A DNA stretch of 64,000 nucleotides from Paenibacillus lycopersici (GCF_010119935.1 NZ_CP048209.1:3661001-3725000), one strand, 5' to 3'. Positions 7,668 to 17,882 are shown, counted from the stretch's first letter. The notes: generated by a model not told the origin, from the sequence alone. Made by a program: numbers and translations.

Positions 7668-8642
7668 ATGTCATGGTGTTCCATTAGAGAATTCCTTCGG
7701 ATTCCGCAGGAACTCACTGGTAAAGATGTCGGTATTGCTATTGTTGATGGAATTAACATGCAATGGGCCGGCATCGTCACCGTCCGTACTGTCGGTTGGC
7801 GGCGTGATCATCGCAGAGGACGCAGTCATCAATCATGCAAAACCATACCACGGCTGCAGGGGTAAGACCTTTGAAGGGAAGCGGGTACCTGAAATTCTGG
7901 CCCCGGCTGAAAATTTGGTTTTACCTATGCCTTTTCACACCCTAGAAGAGAGACAAAATCATTATACTGCGCCTAATGTTCACCTGCCCGAGGATTATGC
8001 CAGGACAGAAGGGACTTCATTTGCAGGCCCCATTATATTGGGATGTGCAGCATGTATTTGGCAAGCACAACCCCACTGGACAGCGAACCAAGTGAAATCC
8101 GCGATTATCAGCAGTTCGATAAGGAATGAGAATTGGGACGATTTGAATGCGGGTCTAATTGATGTTGCGGCAGCTTTAGAAGCGGTACCCCCACAGACAA
8201 GCTTTCGAGCAATGCCTTGCGTCGGTTACTTCTCGATGACTGTAGTTATGTTCGAATGGCAGCTCTATTTGCATTGAACAATTGTCCCGAAACGTGGCAT
8301 GAGCTAACTAATGAAATCAGCAGGATATTTCAGGATTCCAATATGAACCTCCGATACGCTTCTGTAAAACTCGCATCCACGATAAACAAGCATGCTTTTA
8401 TTGAACCGCTTATTTCCGGTCTTTATGAAGATGCGATTTTCCAACGCGTTTCGATATTTGGAGCGAGGTGCGATGCTCTCGAAGCGATCACGGGGGCTGC
8501 CTTCGACCCGATATGACTTCATATTGCCCAAAAATGGGCTCATTGGAGTGCAGCTCGCTGATGCAGCGACTTTAGCCTTATCGGGCAGGATAGTTCGGTG
8601 GCGGCGATGCAGGTATTTAGGGACATGCAAAGAAAAAAATAG
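7668..8642 (+). pseudogene. Broken S8 subtilase with C-terminal HEAT-like repeats
   Basis: A ribosome site GAGGGGGG precedes ATG. The first frame carries the Asp box (LTGKDVGIAIVDG). Then a shift and loss of the His-containing core leads to PASSPSVLSVGGV and the Ser box (GTSFAGPI) in a second frame. A further shift at a run of C near 8188 moves to SNALRRLLLDDCSYVRMAALFALNN, a HEAT-like repeat domain. One more shift near 8500 is needed to reach the end (LALSGQDSSVAAMQVF). At least three frame changes and a deleted catalytic His show it is dead. The ancestral form was a protease fused to a helical-repeat scaffold. Confidence 0.75.
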
Positions 8643-8674
8643 ATAACTACCATCATTCGAAAGGAGCGTAGGAA

Positions 8675-9122
8675 ATGAGTTTCGATCAATTAGAAGGCGA
8701 AAGAATATCATTAATCCCACTTGAGTTGGAGCACGCAGATTCCTTGTTCCATTGTTCACAATCTCCTCAAATATGGGAAAACCTCCCGACTAAAATCCAT
8801 AATTTAAATGAAATGCAGACCTTCATTCGTGCAGCAATTTTAGGGAGGGAACACGGAGAAGAATTTCCCTATGTTGTCTTTGATAAAACGCTTAATAGTA
8901 ATGGTCGGAATGACCCGGTATTTAAGGATTTCGTCTGTGTACAAGAACTTGAATATCGGATGGACATGGTATTCTCCTGAGGTGTGTGAAATAATTACGA
9001 CAACAACTCATAGCCGTTCACAAAAAGCTAATGAGCGATTGGGAGCAAAGAAGGAAGGGATACTTAAGAAAAAATATAATGGATTAGATTATGGAATGTT
9101 TATAAATTCTGAAAGTGGTTAG
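8675..9122 (+). pseudogene. Broken GNAT acetyltransferase
   Basis: The start (ATG 8675, GGAG upstream) encodes a RimJ/RimL-like N-terminus (LEGERISLIPLELEHADSLF). Near 8900 the frame shifts. NLNIGWTWYSPEV and then KANERLGAKKEGILKKKY, both GNAT C-terminal landmarks, appear in another frame with the central acetyl-CoA loop missing. Intact relatives are about 180-190 residues. Confidence 0.75.
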
Positions 9123-9229
9123 ACTATAAAATAATTATCGCTTGTGTTTAACTGATATTCATGACTAACCGTGTAAGTCGGACCGTCTGAAGGTGCTGAC
9201 AAAGAATATGCATTAGATCAACGATAAAT

Positions 9230-9265
9230 AAACCGCCAAGGCATCGTGCCTTGGCGGTTTTTCTT
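9230..9265. terminator. Strong, probably bidirectional terminator
   Basis: A 14-bp stem AAACCGCCAAGGCA/TGCCTTGGCGGTTT with a 3-base loop and T run on the + strand; A-rich flank on the other side. It sits between the GNAT remnant and a convergent minus-strand ORF. Confidence 0.85.
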
Positions 9266-9294
9266 ATGTGACCGGTGCCGCCTCTTAGGACCAA

Positions 9295-9597
9295 TCATTC
9301 CGGGCCGTCCAGATTAATAGCCTTCGCTATCACTTTGCCACTATCCCCGGTCCAGCTGTCGTTACCGCCCAATGCGGCCATGTATCCCGCTTTCTGGTAC
9401 AGCATCGTAAACGTCGTGCTCGCAGTGTCAGTTTCCCAGCCGGGCTGCAGCAGCTCGATGAATTTGGAACTCCGGCTCCAACGCACGGTGCTCTTCTCCG
9501 CCGTCTCCGTCATCCAGAGCCATGACAATGCAGGGGTGATCTCCTTCTTCATGACGATGTGTACCTGCTGCTTAGCATGATCCCAGCGACTTTCCAT
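9295..9597 (-). CDS. Hypothetical protein, about 100 aa
   Basis: The frame is open from 9657, but the ATG at 9597 with GAGG nine bases upstream is the better start. The product is rich in Trp, Ser and Thr (RWDHAKQQVHIVMKKEI, ALSWLWMTE) with no signal or known domain. It may be a small beta protein or a fragment of a larger gene. It ends near the terminator at 9230. Weak support overall. Confidence 0.4.
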   Translation of the reverse strand: MESRWDHAKQQVHIVMKKEITPALSWLWMTETAEKSTVRWSRSSKFIELLQPGWETDTASTTFTMLYQKAGYMAALGGNDSWTGDSGKVIAKAINLDGPE

Positions 9598-9689
9598 CCA
9601 AACTCGCCTCGTTCCTGTAGCGGCATATGTTGCAGTACCTTGACATCTGAATTCCAACTGGTTAATATTTTACTAATTAGGAAAATCTA

Positions 9690-9914
9690 TAAGTAAAAGC
9701 AATGAATGAACAAAATATGCTGCATTTCGTTCAGAGAGGGATGTTTCGGTGTGAAATCCTACGAAATTCAGTCTATTGCCGGTTCAGGAGTGCGGTTAAT
9801 GCCCGCCGGTTTGACTCGTTATCGTCATCAGAGCTGATTGTATCGCCAAATGCGAAGACAATAACTTGGGTGGTACCGCGATTAATTCGTCCCAATCTTT
9901 GGGGCGTTTTTTTG
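9690..9914 (+). promoter_or_regulatory. T-box leader upstream of alaS-like gene
   Basis: The conserved T-box TGGGTGGTACCGCG is at 9867-9880. A terminator (CGTCCCAA/TTGGGGCG plus seven T, 9888-9914) follows at the usual distance. Upstream sequence can form the stem I region. Uncharged tRNA binding favours the antiterminator and transcription; given the gene, tRNA-Ala is expected. I could not assign the specifier codon by eye. Start of the leader is approximate. Confidence 0.9.
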
Positions 9915-9946
9915 TTGTCCAAATTAGAGCAGAAGGAGACCTAGCA

Positions 9947-11740
9947 ATGAAATTGTATACATCTGAAGAGATAAGAGCGAAGTATATTCAGTTTTTTCAA
10001 GCAAGAGGTCATGCCGTCATTTCCAGCGCTTCCGTCATACCCGATAACGATCCAACCGTATTGTTTACGACAGCGGGCATGCATCCACTGGTGCCGTATT
10101 TACTTGGAGAGAAGCATCCGGCTGGAACGAGGTTAACCAATGTTCAAAAGTGCATTCGTACTGGAGATATTGATGAAGTCGGGGACGATACCCATTGCAC
10201 ATTTTTTGAGATGATGGGCAACTGGTCACTTGGCGATTATTTCAAACGCGAATCCATATCGTGGAGTTGGGAGTTCGTCACTTCGCCGGATTGGCTAGCT
10301 ATTCCCAAGCATAAAGTTGCGATTACTGTTTTCGAAGGAGATGATGATGCTCCGCGTGATCAGGAGTCGTATGATCTATGGCGTGCATTAGGCCAAAGCG
10401 AGGATGAAATCTTCTTTTTACCTAAAGCCGATAATTGGTGGGGGCCGGCAGGTCAAACAGGGCCTTGCGGTCCCGACACGGAAATCTTCATCATTTCGGA
10501 TAAAGAACGTTGCGGTCCTTCGTGTTCGCCGGCTTGTGGATGTGGGCGCTATGTTGAATTCTGGAATAATGTATTCCTGCAATATAACAAAACGGCGGAG
10601 GGAAAGTTTGAATCGCTTAATCAAACAAACGTCGATACGGGAATGGGCTTAGAGAGAGTGTTAGTCGCTTTGAATGGAGGAACAGTCTACGATAGCGACC
10701 TGTTTACCGCGATCTTCTCAAGGATAGCGGAACTGACTGAGACCACATACGTAGATCAGCCCAAAGCGTATCGGGTTGTTGCGGATCATACCCGCACGGC
10801 CGTATTTATTCTGGGTGATCATTTCGGCATTACTCCGTCCAACGTCGACCAAGGTTACGTGCTGCGCAGATTGATTCGCCGGGCTGTTCGATTCGCCATG
10901 CAATTACGTATTCGAGAAGGCGGTTTAGCAGACATCGCTAACGCTGTGATTGACAAGTATGAGTTAATCTATCCGGAGCTCCAAAGTAATCGCGATAAAA
11001 TTATTAGGGAACTTCAAGCAGAAGAAGCTCGTTTCCAAAAAACGCTCGCACAGGGACTTCGTGAATTCGATAAGCTTTCGAATTCATTGGTAAATGGCCG
11101 CCTAGACGGTGCAGCTGCATTCAAACTGTATGATACGTATGGGTTTCCCATCGAATTGACCATGGAACTGGCAAGAGAGCGTTCCTTCGCCATCGATCTG
11201 GAAGGATATCTCGAGAAATTTCAGAAACACAGAGAGTTATCGCAAGCCGGAGCAGCCCAAAAGTTTAAAGGCGGCTTAGCGGATCATTCCGGACAGACGG
11301 CAAATCTTCATACGGCTACTCATCTGCTGCATGCTGCATTACGAAAGGTTCTGGGAGAAGAGGTGGCGCAAAAGGGAAGCAACATAACGGCTGAGAGACT
11401 GCGTTTTGATTTTTCGTTCCATCGTAAAATGACCAAAGAAGAGATCGCGGAAACGGAGCGGCTGGTCAATGAAGCGATTTCCGAAGGCGTCGAAATTACG
11501 TTCGAAGAGATGACGCTTGAAGATGCTCGTAGCACAGGAGCCATTGGCCTATTCGAGAGCAAGTATGGCCAGATGGTAAAAGTATATACGATGGGCAAAT
11601 TCTCCAAAGAAATATGTGGCGGTCCTCACGCGGTAAATACGGCTGACCTTGGTACTTTTGTAATTGTTAAGGAAGAGAGCTCGTCTTCCAGTGTTAGGAG
11701 GATAAAAGCAATACTTCAAAGCACTACTGCATTAAGCTAA
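9947..11740 (+). CDS. alaS: Short alanyl-tRNA synthetase paralogue lacking the C-Ala domain, 597 aa
   Basis: A class II synthetase. Activation domain: VLFTTAGMHPLVPYL, then TFFEMMGNWSLGDYFK (motif 2) and GMGLERVLVAL (motif 3). The editing domain is also present, with HTATHLLH at about 454 and CGGPH at about 556, the zinc-binding residues that clear Ser/Gly-tRNA-Ala. The protein ends at about 597 residues right after the editing domain; bacterial AlaRS is usually about 870-880 and continues with a C-terminal C-Ala/oligomer domain. ATG 9947 follows AAGGAGACC; the open frame upstream crosses the T-box and is not coding. It is probably a second copy induced when Ala-tRNA is uncharged, or a resistance or editing variant. 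Confidence 0.9.
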   Translation: MKLYTSEEIRAKYIQFFQARGHAVISSASVIPDNDPTVLFTTAGMHPLVPYLLGEKHPAGTRLTNVQKCIRTGDIDEVGDDTHCTFFEMMGNWSLGDYFKRESISWSWEFVTSPDWLAIPKHKVAITVFEGDDDAPRDQESYDLWRALGQSEDEIFFLPKADNWWGPAGQTGPCGPDTEIFIISDKERCGPSCSPACGCGRYVEFWNNVFLQYNKTAEGKFESLNQTNVDTGMGLERVLVALNGGTVYDSDLFTAIFSRIAELTETTYVDQPKAYRVVADHTRTAVFILGDHFGITPSNVDQGYVLRRLIRRAVRFAMQLRIREGGLADIANAVIDKYELIYPELQSNRDKIIRELQAEEARFQKTLAQGLREFDKLSNSLVNGRLDGAAAFKLYDTYGFPIELTMELARERSFAIDLEGYLEKFQKHRELSQAGAAQKFKGGLADHSGQTANLHTATHLLHAALRKVLGEEVAQKGSNITAERLRFDFSFHRKMTKEEIAETERLVNEAISEGVEITFEEMTLEDARSTGAIGLFESKYGQMVKVYTMGKFSKEICGGPHAVNTADLGTFVIVKEESSSSSVRRIKAILQSTTALS

Positions 11741-11781
11741 CTGGGAACGTTAGTTCAATACAAGTAAACCGAAATTGACAA

Positions 11782-11883
11782 GAACTTGATGCCATTGCCG
11801 ACGAAAGGCTGGGATCGTATATTGAAGCAGTTCGCGCCAATTACGAAGGGGACATACCCATCATGACGGTATTCAGTTTATAA
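11782..11883 (+). pseudogene. Possible gene remnant, 33 codons
   Basis: A frame without a start reads ELDAIADERLGSYIEAVRAN and then YEGDIPIMTVFSL before a stop. It looks protein-like but I do not recognise the family. The rest of the gap between alaS and dus shows nothing clear. Confidence 0.3.
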
Positions 11884-12011
11884 TAAAGCCGTGTGCTTTA
11901 TGGAATGTCTGTTGTTAACCTGTAATGGCGTTAGAACCATGTTCCACTGACAGCAAGTATTTTACTATTCTAAGGACAACGATTGTTCTGGTAGGTATAG
12001 AGGGGTTTTTA

Positions 12012-12989
12012 ATGATGAAAGAAAACTTTTGGCGCGATTTACCACGACCTTTTTTTGTACTAGCACCCATGGAAGATGTGACAGATGTTGTGTTTCGCCA
12101 TGTGGTAAGCGAGGCAGGCAGACCGGATGTGTATTTTACGGAGTTTGCGAATACGGAGAGCTATTGTCACCCGGAGGGGAATAAAAGCGTACGTGGGCGC
12201 TTGACTTTTACCCCAGATGAACAGCCCATTGTAGCACATATCTGGGGAGATAAGCCGGAATTTTTCCGTGAAATGAGCATCGGCATGGCGAAAGAAGGAT
12301 TCAAAGGCATCGATATTAATATGGGTTGCCCAGTGGCGAATGTAGCAGAGAATGGGAAGGGCAGCGGCCTGATCTGCCGTCCTGCAATCGCAGCGGATAT
12401 CATCCAAGCCTCCAAAGCCGGAGGACTGCCTGTCAGTGTAAAAACAAGGCTCGGTTTTAATGACCTCGACGAATGGCGTGACTGGCTAACCCATATTTTG
12501 AAACAAGACATTGTTAATCTGTCCATCCATCTTCGGACAAGAGAGGAAATGAGCAAAGTAAACGCGCATTGGGAACTGATTCCGGAGATCAAGAAGCTTC
12601 GTGACGACGTGGCGCCAGATACGCTTCTGACCATTAACGGGGATATCCCTGACCGTCAGGCCGGCCAGCGGCTTGCAGAGCAATACGGTGTCGACGGTAT
12701 TATGATTGGACGCGGTATTTTTCAAAATCCATATGCATTTGAGAAGGAACCGAAGGAGCACGGCAGTGCGGAATTGCTTGATCTGCTGCGGCTCCATCTG
12801 GATCTGCATGATCAATACTCAGCAGTGGAGCCACGTTCGTTTAGTGCGCTTACCCGTTTCTTCAAAATTTATGTCCGTGGGTTTCGCGGAGCAAGTGAAC
12901 TCAGAACCAGCTTGATGAACGCCAAATCCACAAGCGAAGTGCGTGTATTGCTGAATAATTTTGAAAGCAAGGAAAACGGTTCATCATAA
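12012..12989 (+). CDS. tRNA-dihydrouridine synthase, 325 aa
   Basis: An FMN enzyme reducing uridine to dihydrouridine in tRNA. The TIM-barrel N-terminus [14 protein letters not shown] (17-30) binds FMN. The catalytic Cys is C106 in [10 protein letters not shown], followed by the KGSGLI loop. Later motifs are [10 protein letters not shown] and [15 protein letters not shown]. Closest in style to DusB/DusA-type bacterial enzymes. ATG 12012 follows GAGGGG; the open frame from 11925 lacks a ribosome site. Single gene. Confidence 0.9.
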   Translation: MMKENFWRDLPRPFFVLAPMEDVTDVVFRHVVSEAGRPDVYFTEFANTESYCHPEGNKSVRGRLTFTPDEQPIVAHIWGDKPEFFREMSIGMAKEGFKGIDINMGCPVANVAENGKGSGLICRPAIAADIIQASKAGGLPVSVKTRLGFNDLDEWRDWLTHILKQDIVNLSIHLRTREEMSKVNAHWELIPEIKKLRDDVAPDTLLTINGDIPDRQAGQRLAEQYGVDGIMIGRGIFQNPYAFEKEPKEHGSAELLDLLRLHLDLHDQYSAVEPRSFSALTRFFKIYVRGFRGASELRTSLMNAKSTSEVRVLLNNFESKENGSS

Positions 12990-13045
12990 CTAGCACACAT
13001 ATGACAGGTAAAGCCCGTGATCAGTAACGAGATGGAGGGATAGAA

Positions 13046-14275
13046 ATGAATAAAATCGACCACGCTGCGGAATTACCGCATATCCCACGTTGGCAGACGA
13101 AGATCGAGCATGAACTAAAGGATAACATTCTCGCCTATTGGATGACGCATGCGCTTGACTGGGAACGAGGAGGCTTCCACGGCCAGATCGACGATCACAA
13201 CGCCGTGCAGGTAAGCGCTGACCGGAGTTTGGTGTTGAATACGCGATTGATATGGACATTCGCTACTGCCTATCGATTCTATCAGGACGAGAACTACCTT
13301 CGGGCAGCCAATCATGCGTATACGTATCTTGCCCAGCATTTCATGGATCGCGAATGGGGCGGATACAGCTGGATGGTGACCTGCAACGGGGAGCTATCGG
13401 ATGCCAAGAAACAAGTCTACGGTCAGGCGTTCGTCATCTACGCGTTGTCCGAATTATATCGCGCGACTGGTAATGAACAAGCGCTCGAACAAGCCATCGT
13501 CTTGTTCCAATTGCTAGAAAAGTACGCTTATGATCCCGATTACGGTGGATATTCGGAAGCGATGACCGCGGATTGGAAACGGCTTGACGATTATAGTTTA
13601 AGCGATAGCAGCATCCGGGCGGACAAGACCATGAATACGCATCTGCATATGCTCGAAGCCTATACGAGCTTATACCGTGTATGGCCGGATAGTGAGCTCA
13701 AGACAAAGTTAGAGGCACTCATCACGCTCACTTCCGAGCGAATCGTTGATTCACGGACAAACCACTTTCATTTGTATTTTGACCGCTGCTGGAACGCCCT
13801 ATCCTCTCATATCTCCTATGGACACGACATTGAGGGAAGTTGGCTGCTCGCTGAAGCCGTAACTGTTCTTGGAGACGAAGCATTGCGCACGCAGAGCAGC
13901 GTTACTGTGCTGAAGATGGCTGAAGCAGTGCTGGAGCGGGGCATGGACGCGGACGGAGGCCTGTGGAACGAGTCTGACGGAATGATTCTGATCGACCGGA
14001 ACAAGGACTGGTGGCCGCAGGCCGAAGCGATGATCGGTTTCTACAATGCTTATCAGCTAAGCGGTCAGAATCGCTACCTTGCAGCTGCTTATCGCGCTTG
14101 GACATTTATTGATACGCATGTCATTGACCGAGAAGGCGGAGAATGGCATCAAAGTATCGGAGTGGATCAAGCTCCGCTCCCAGGGCCAAAGGTCAGCGCA
14201 TGGAAATGCCCGTATCACAACAGCCGCGCATGCTTTGAAATGCTGGAACGTATAGCGGAGCGGCTGAAATCATGA
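13046..14275 (+). CDS. Cellobiose 2-epimerase (AGE family), 409 aa
   Basis: An (alpha/alpha)6-barrel sugar epimerase converting the reducing glucose of beta-1,4 disaccharides to mannose. Landmarks: WERGGFHGQID (about 39), WGGYSWMVTCNGE, NTHLHMLEAYT (His near 193), SYGHDIEGSWLLAEA (His near 255), WWPQAEAMIGFYNAYQ and WKCPYHNSRACFEM (near 393). The conserved His and Trp positions are all present. A full-length, cytoplasmic protein with GGAGG before ATG 13046. It is convergent with the PRPP synthetase gene, with 30 bases between stops. Confidence 0.88.
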   Translation: MNKIDHAAELPHIPRWQTKIEHELKDNILAYWMTHALDWERGGFHGQIDDHNAVQVSADRSLVLNTRLIWTFATAYRFYQDENYLRAANHAYTYLAQHFMDREWGGYSWMVTCNGELSDAKKQVYGQAFVIYALSELYRATGNEQALEQAIVLFQLLEKYAYDPDYGGYSEAMTADWKRLDDYSLSDSSIRADKTMNTHLHMLEAYTSLYRVWPDSELKTKLEALITLTSERIVDSRTNHFHLYFDRCWNALSSHISYGHDIEGSWLLAEAVTVLGDEALRTQSSVTVLKMAEAVLERGMDADGGLWNESDGMILIDRNKDWWPQAEAMIGFYNAYQLSGQNRYLAAAYRAWTFIDTHVIDREGGEWHQSIGVDQAPLPGPKVSAWKCPYHNSRACFEMLERIAERLKS

Positions 14276-14305
14276 TTGGAAATGAAGACGGTCGCTTGCG
14301 AATCC

Positions 14306-15250
14306 TTACATTTGCTTCGTTTTGAACAGCGTATTAATGGATCCGCCGTTATTAATAATTCTAAGCGCGGTTGCGAGGAGCTCCTCCATTGGAAGAACGA
14401 CGAACTTATCCGAATGGTTCGGATCGATTGCGATGGTATTCGTAATAACGACTTTCCTTATGTAGGGATGCGACAGCTTCTCGAGCGCGTTATCCGAGAA
14501 CAACCCGTGCGTCGCGCATATATAGGCGTCATTCGCGCCGCGTTTATGAAGCGCCTCTACAACATTTACGATCGTACCGCCCGTATCGATCAAATCCTCA
14601 ATGATAATCGGAGTCATGCCTTCGACTTCACCGATAATATGCGTGATTTTCGTCTTATTGTGAGCAGGGCGGTTCTTAATCATGATGGCAAACGGGCAGT
14701 CCATATAATTGGCGAGCTTCTCGGCGGTCGTTGCCCGACCAGCATCAGGCGAGACGACGACCGGGTTCTTAATGTCCATGGCCTTCAGATAATCCGTAAT
14801 CAGATCCAGCGCGGTAATATGATCTACGGGGATGTCGAAGAAGCCTTGAATCGCATCGGCATGAAGATCGACCGTAATCATACGATCAGCGCCTACGGTT
14901 GTCAGCACGTCAGCTACGAGCTTCGCGGAAATGGGTTCGCGCGGGGCGGATTTCCGTTCCTGACGGGCATAGCCGTAATAAGGCATCACGATATTAATCG
15001 TTTTGGCCGAAGCCCGTTTTGCCGCATCGATCATAATCATGAGTTCGACCAAATGCTCATTGACGGGATGAGACAAGGATTGAACGATGTAGACATGGGC
15101 GGAGCGGATCGATTCGGTATAACGCAAGCTGATTTCTCCGCTTGGCAGCGTGGACATTTCGATGTCACCAAGCGGTACATGAAGCTGCCGGCATAGCCCT
15201 TCCGCGAGCTGGCGGTTTGATGAACCGGAAAATATTTTCACATTTTTCAT
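14306..15250 (-). CDS. prs: Ribose-phosphate pyrophosphokinase (Prs type), 314 aa
   Basis: Makes PRPP from ribose 5-phosphate and ATP. Visible motifs: MPYYGYARQERKSAPREPIS (flexible ATP loop), VDLHADAIQGFFDIPVDH, and the PRPP loop EDLIDTGGTI. In the third motif VVSPDAGRATTAEKLA, the usual DHGG is DAGR, which suggests a divergent paralogue. ATG 15250 follows AGGAGG; the longer frame to 15322 is not needed. The housekeeping prs normally sits beside glmU and spoVG, which are absent here, so this is probably an extra copy. Confidence 0.85.
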   Translation of the reverse strand: MKNVKIFSGSSNRQLAEGLCRQLHVPLGDIEMSTLPSGEISLRYTESIRSAHVYIVQSLSHPVNEHLVELMIMIDAAKRASAKTINIVMPYYGYARQERKSAPREPISAKLVADVLTTVGADRMITVDLHADAIQGFFDIPVDHITALDLITDYLKAMDIKNPVVVSPDAGRATTAEKLANYMDCPFAIMIKNRPAHNKTKITHIIGEVEGMTPIIIEDLIDTGGTIVNVVEALHKRGANDAYICATHGLFSDNALEKLSHPYIRKVVITNTIAIDPNHSDKFVVLPMEELLATALRIINNGGSINTLFKTKQM

Positions 15251-15360
15251 CCGCTTGACTCCTCCTGAAAGAATTGCTGCGCAATTTCGCATCGCAAGAC
15301 TAGTCTCTGATTCGACATACAAGTAGTTCCATTATAGCTTTTCCCATTGCAAATTCAAAA

Positions 15361-16414
15361 TCATCCGTAATATTGTCGAAAGCTCGGATTTTCAAGCTGC
15401 TGGAACTGCCTTTTCCGAGGGAGCCTGTTACGAATCGTGACCGGCGCCGCCGACTTGTCGCTTGAGCGTCGATTCACTTGTTCCGGCTCGATGAAATCAG
15501 TCATGACGCCTTGGACACCGGACTTCCGGAGCGACTGGATTCGTTCAAGGTCGTTTATCGTATTGACGTACGTATAAATGCCTTTGTCCTTTAGCGCCTG
15601 CACTAATTCCGGTGAATAACGGTTCTCGTCCATGACGGCGATTCGAATGCCTTGCGCGGTCATATCGCGAAATGATCTTTTCATCGGAATCCTGATTCAT
15701 ATATAACGTGTAGATATATTGTTTGAACGGATAGACGCCATTGACGGCCGCATAATTATCGGCCTGATAGAGCTGCGGCACGATGCGCTTCAGAAGAGCG
15801 GGGTTCGCATCCTCCGTCTCCTTGACGATTTTCCGATAAATCGCAGCAGCATTGGCCGCATCCGCTTCCTTCGTATCCGTTACAAGCAGCACATTGGGAT
15901 GATCCGCCATAAAGCCAAGCAATTGCTGAAATGTCATGGGCGAATAATGCCCATGAATCGGAAACGCCTCGAACTTCGCGAGCGTCATCGCTCCGCTCTT
16001 TATCTGCGGCGACTGTCCGAGGACGGGATACGTGCCGGCCTCCCAGTCGTGACGCAACACCAAATGGCCGTCCGACGTAACGCTCACGTCCGTCTCGAAT
16101 ACGCGATTCCCGCAAGCATAGGCATGAAACAGTGCTTCTCGGCTGTTCGTACCGGCGAATTGTTCGATGCCGCCGAGCGCATGCGAGATAAGAATCGTCT
16201 GTCTCACCCAATCGTACGGGGTCGAAGCCAATCCAGGCGCAGTCGTGGGGCGCGCGGCGCAATCGGGCGGCATCGACTGGCGTTCGGCCGGAGACATTAG
16301 GAATGGCGTCGAGAGAAAGACCATGAGCGAGAGGATCAGCTGCGGCAGCTTTGATGTGCGGCGACGCGGGGCTGTTCTGGTGGATCTGCTAGATGGAATA
16401 GATATCGGAAACAT
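15361..16414 (-). pseudogene. Glycerophosphodiester phosphodiesterase-like protein, frameshifted
   Basis: N-terminal membrane or signal segment (LPQLILSLMVFLSTPFLM). Then a GDPD/PI-PLC-like barrel: ILISHALGGIEQFAGTNSRE, CGNRVFETDVSVTSDGHLVL, HDWEAGTYPV, LLVTDTKEADAANA. At about 15675 the frame changes and continues as DMTAQGIRIAVMDENRYSPE, YTYVNTIND and GVQGVMTDFIEP. The combined length is one base off a multiple of three. It is either a real frameshift or a sequence error; without the shift it would be a near full-length extracytoplasmic enzyme. ATG 16414 follows GGGAGGG. Confidence 0.75.
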
Positions 16415-16882
16415 AGATTCGCCCTCCCGGAGCCTGTCTTTTTCTTACCACTTAGACTGACATGGGAGATTCAGAAACATGCAGCTTTCTCTCAACTTCT
16501 ACCAAAGCAACAACCGCCATTGTCTGAAGAAAATTAAATAATAGACTGAATACATGTATTAACTCGGAAAATAAAGTGCTAGACTGCCGGTGCTTCGTTA
16601 ACGGGCAGCGTGGTAAATGCGGTTGGTTTAGCGTTGTTAACGGAATGTATGTTTGGTAAAATCATGAACACGAGATAGAGATAAACAGCCCTGAATCTTA
16701 TGATGGCAATGTTTAGAGAGGTCCATTTTCATTCGGGACAGATCATCTATGCGGCCAAAATAAGAACGGGACAACTCGATTGGAATTACAAATAATCAAC
16801 ACATTGACGAGGCACCCATTAAATTAACGGGAACGATAGCGAACGTTTCGCCGTTGTAATCGTTGAAGGAGACAGACAATTC
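16415..16882. other. Long intergenic gap with ACGGG-type motifs
   Basis: 468 bases with no convincing gene. It contains GTTAACGGGCAG at 16597 with CTGCC upstream that can pair with GGCAG, and ATTAACGGGAACG near 16813. A 31-codon frame starting with two ATG near 16699 is present but lacks a good ribosome site. Confidence 0.5.
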
Positions 16883-17797
16883 ATGGGAGAAACGAATGTA
16901 TGGGATGCGGAGTGGGAGGTTAACGAAAAGCTGGCGCGGACGCTGATCGTCAGCCAATTCCAGCAGCTGTCATCGAAGCAAGTAAAGCGATTGGGATGGG
17001 GCTGGGACAATACGGTTTTTCTCATCGGTGACGAGTACGTGTTTCGTTTTCCAAGAAGAACGATTGCGGTCGGGTCGATTCGTATGGAAGGGAAGCTGCT
17101 GCCGAAGCTGGAGGCGTATATGACCGTCCCCTACCCGAAACCATTGTTTTATGGTGAAGCAAGTGACGAATACCCGGCACCATTTCTTGGCTACACCTAC
17201 GTGCCGGGGGATTTTCCTATCGGCTTGTCGGAAGAACGCCGGGCTTTATCGGCAGAGACGCTGGCGACATTTTTGCGGAGATTGCATGAGTTTCCGGTGC
17301 AGGCTGCGCTGAAGTGCGGAGTTCAGCAAGATCATCGAAGCTTGACGGACATCGCATCGCGCAAAGTGAAATTGGAAGGTTTTCTATCGAAGGTGCTCGT
17401 ATACTTATCTCCGGAAGAGTTCGGTGCGATCGAAGGTTACTTAAGCGGGCTGCAAACGGACCGTGTCGAGACTATGAATGTGCTGCTACATGGCGATCTT
17501 CATTTCAAAAATATGCTGGTGAATGAGAATGGGATCGTTTCCGGCATTATTGATTGGGGAGATCTGAGCGTCGGTCATCCGGCTTGCGATTTGAGCGTTG
17601 CTTACAGCTTTTTGCCTCCGTGCGCTCGCGGCGTATTCTTCGAAACGTACGGTGGGGCGGACGAGGAAACGAAGCTGCTGGCGCGGCTGATCGCGGTGTA
17701 CATCCCTGTACTGATCTTGATGCAGGCAGTCGATGACGGGAATGAAGCGATTGCGGCAGAGGCGAAATCGAACATCATGCGGGCACTGTCGGAATAG
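16883..17797 (+). CDS. APH-family small-molecule phosphotransferase, 304 aa
   Basis: A kinase-like fold. Features: GWDNTVFLIGDEYVFRFPRR (nucleotide loop, about 40-60), the catalytic loop LLHGDLHFKNMLV (Asp near 205), and the metal-binding IDWGDLSVGHPACDLS. It resembles aminoglycoside/macrolide phosphotransferases, but the substrate cannot be told from sequence and it may act on a metabolite. ATG 16883 follows GAAGGAG. First gene of the single-orientation row ending at 21.5 kb. Confidence 0.8.
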   Translation: MGETNVWDAEWEVNEKLARTLIVSQFQQLSSKQVKRLGWGWDNTVFLIGDEYVFRFPRRTIAVGSIRMEGKLLPKLEAYMTVPYPKPLFYGEASDEYPAPFLGYTYVPGDFPIGLSEERRALSAETLATFLRRLHEFPVQAALKCGVQQDHRSLTDIASRKVKLEGFLSKVLVYLSPEEFGAIEGYLSGLQTDRVETMNVLLHGDLHFKNMLVNENGIVSGIIDWGDLSVGHPACDLSVAYSFLPPCARGVFFETYGGADEETKLLARLIAVYIPVLILMQAVDDGNEAIAAEAKSNIMRALSE

Positions 17798-17882
17798 GCT
17801 CGACGTGAGTTCAATCAATGAAACGAATTCCACAATATGGTAGAGTATCGTAAAGTATATTTTTGTCAGGGGGGTATCAGAC

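Noticed and set aside
9702..9944. 80-codon frame before the alaS-like gene
   Set aside because: It runs through the T-box motif and terminator; it is leader sequence.
14276..15196. 306-codon + frame between the epimerase and the window's PRPP synthetase
   Set aside because: It is antisense to the PRPP synthetase gene, whose motifs are clear.
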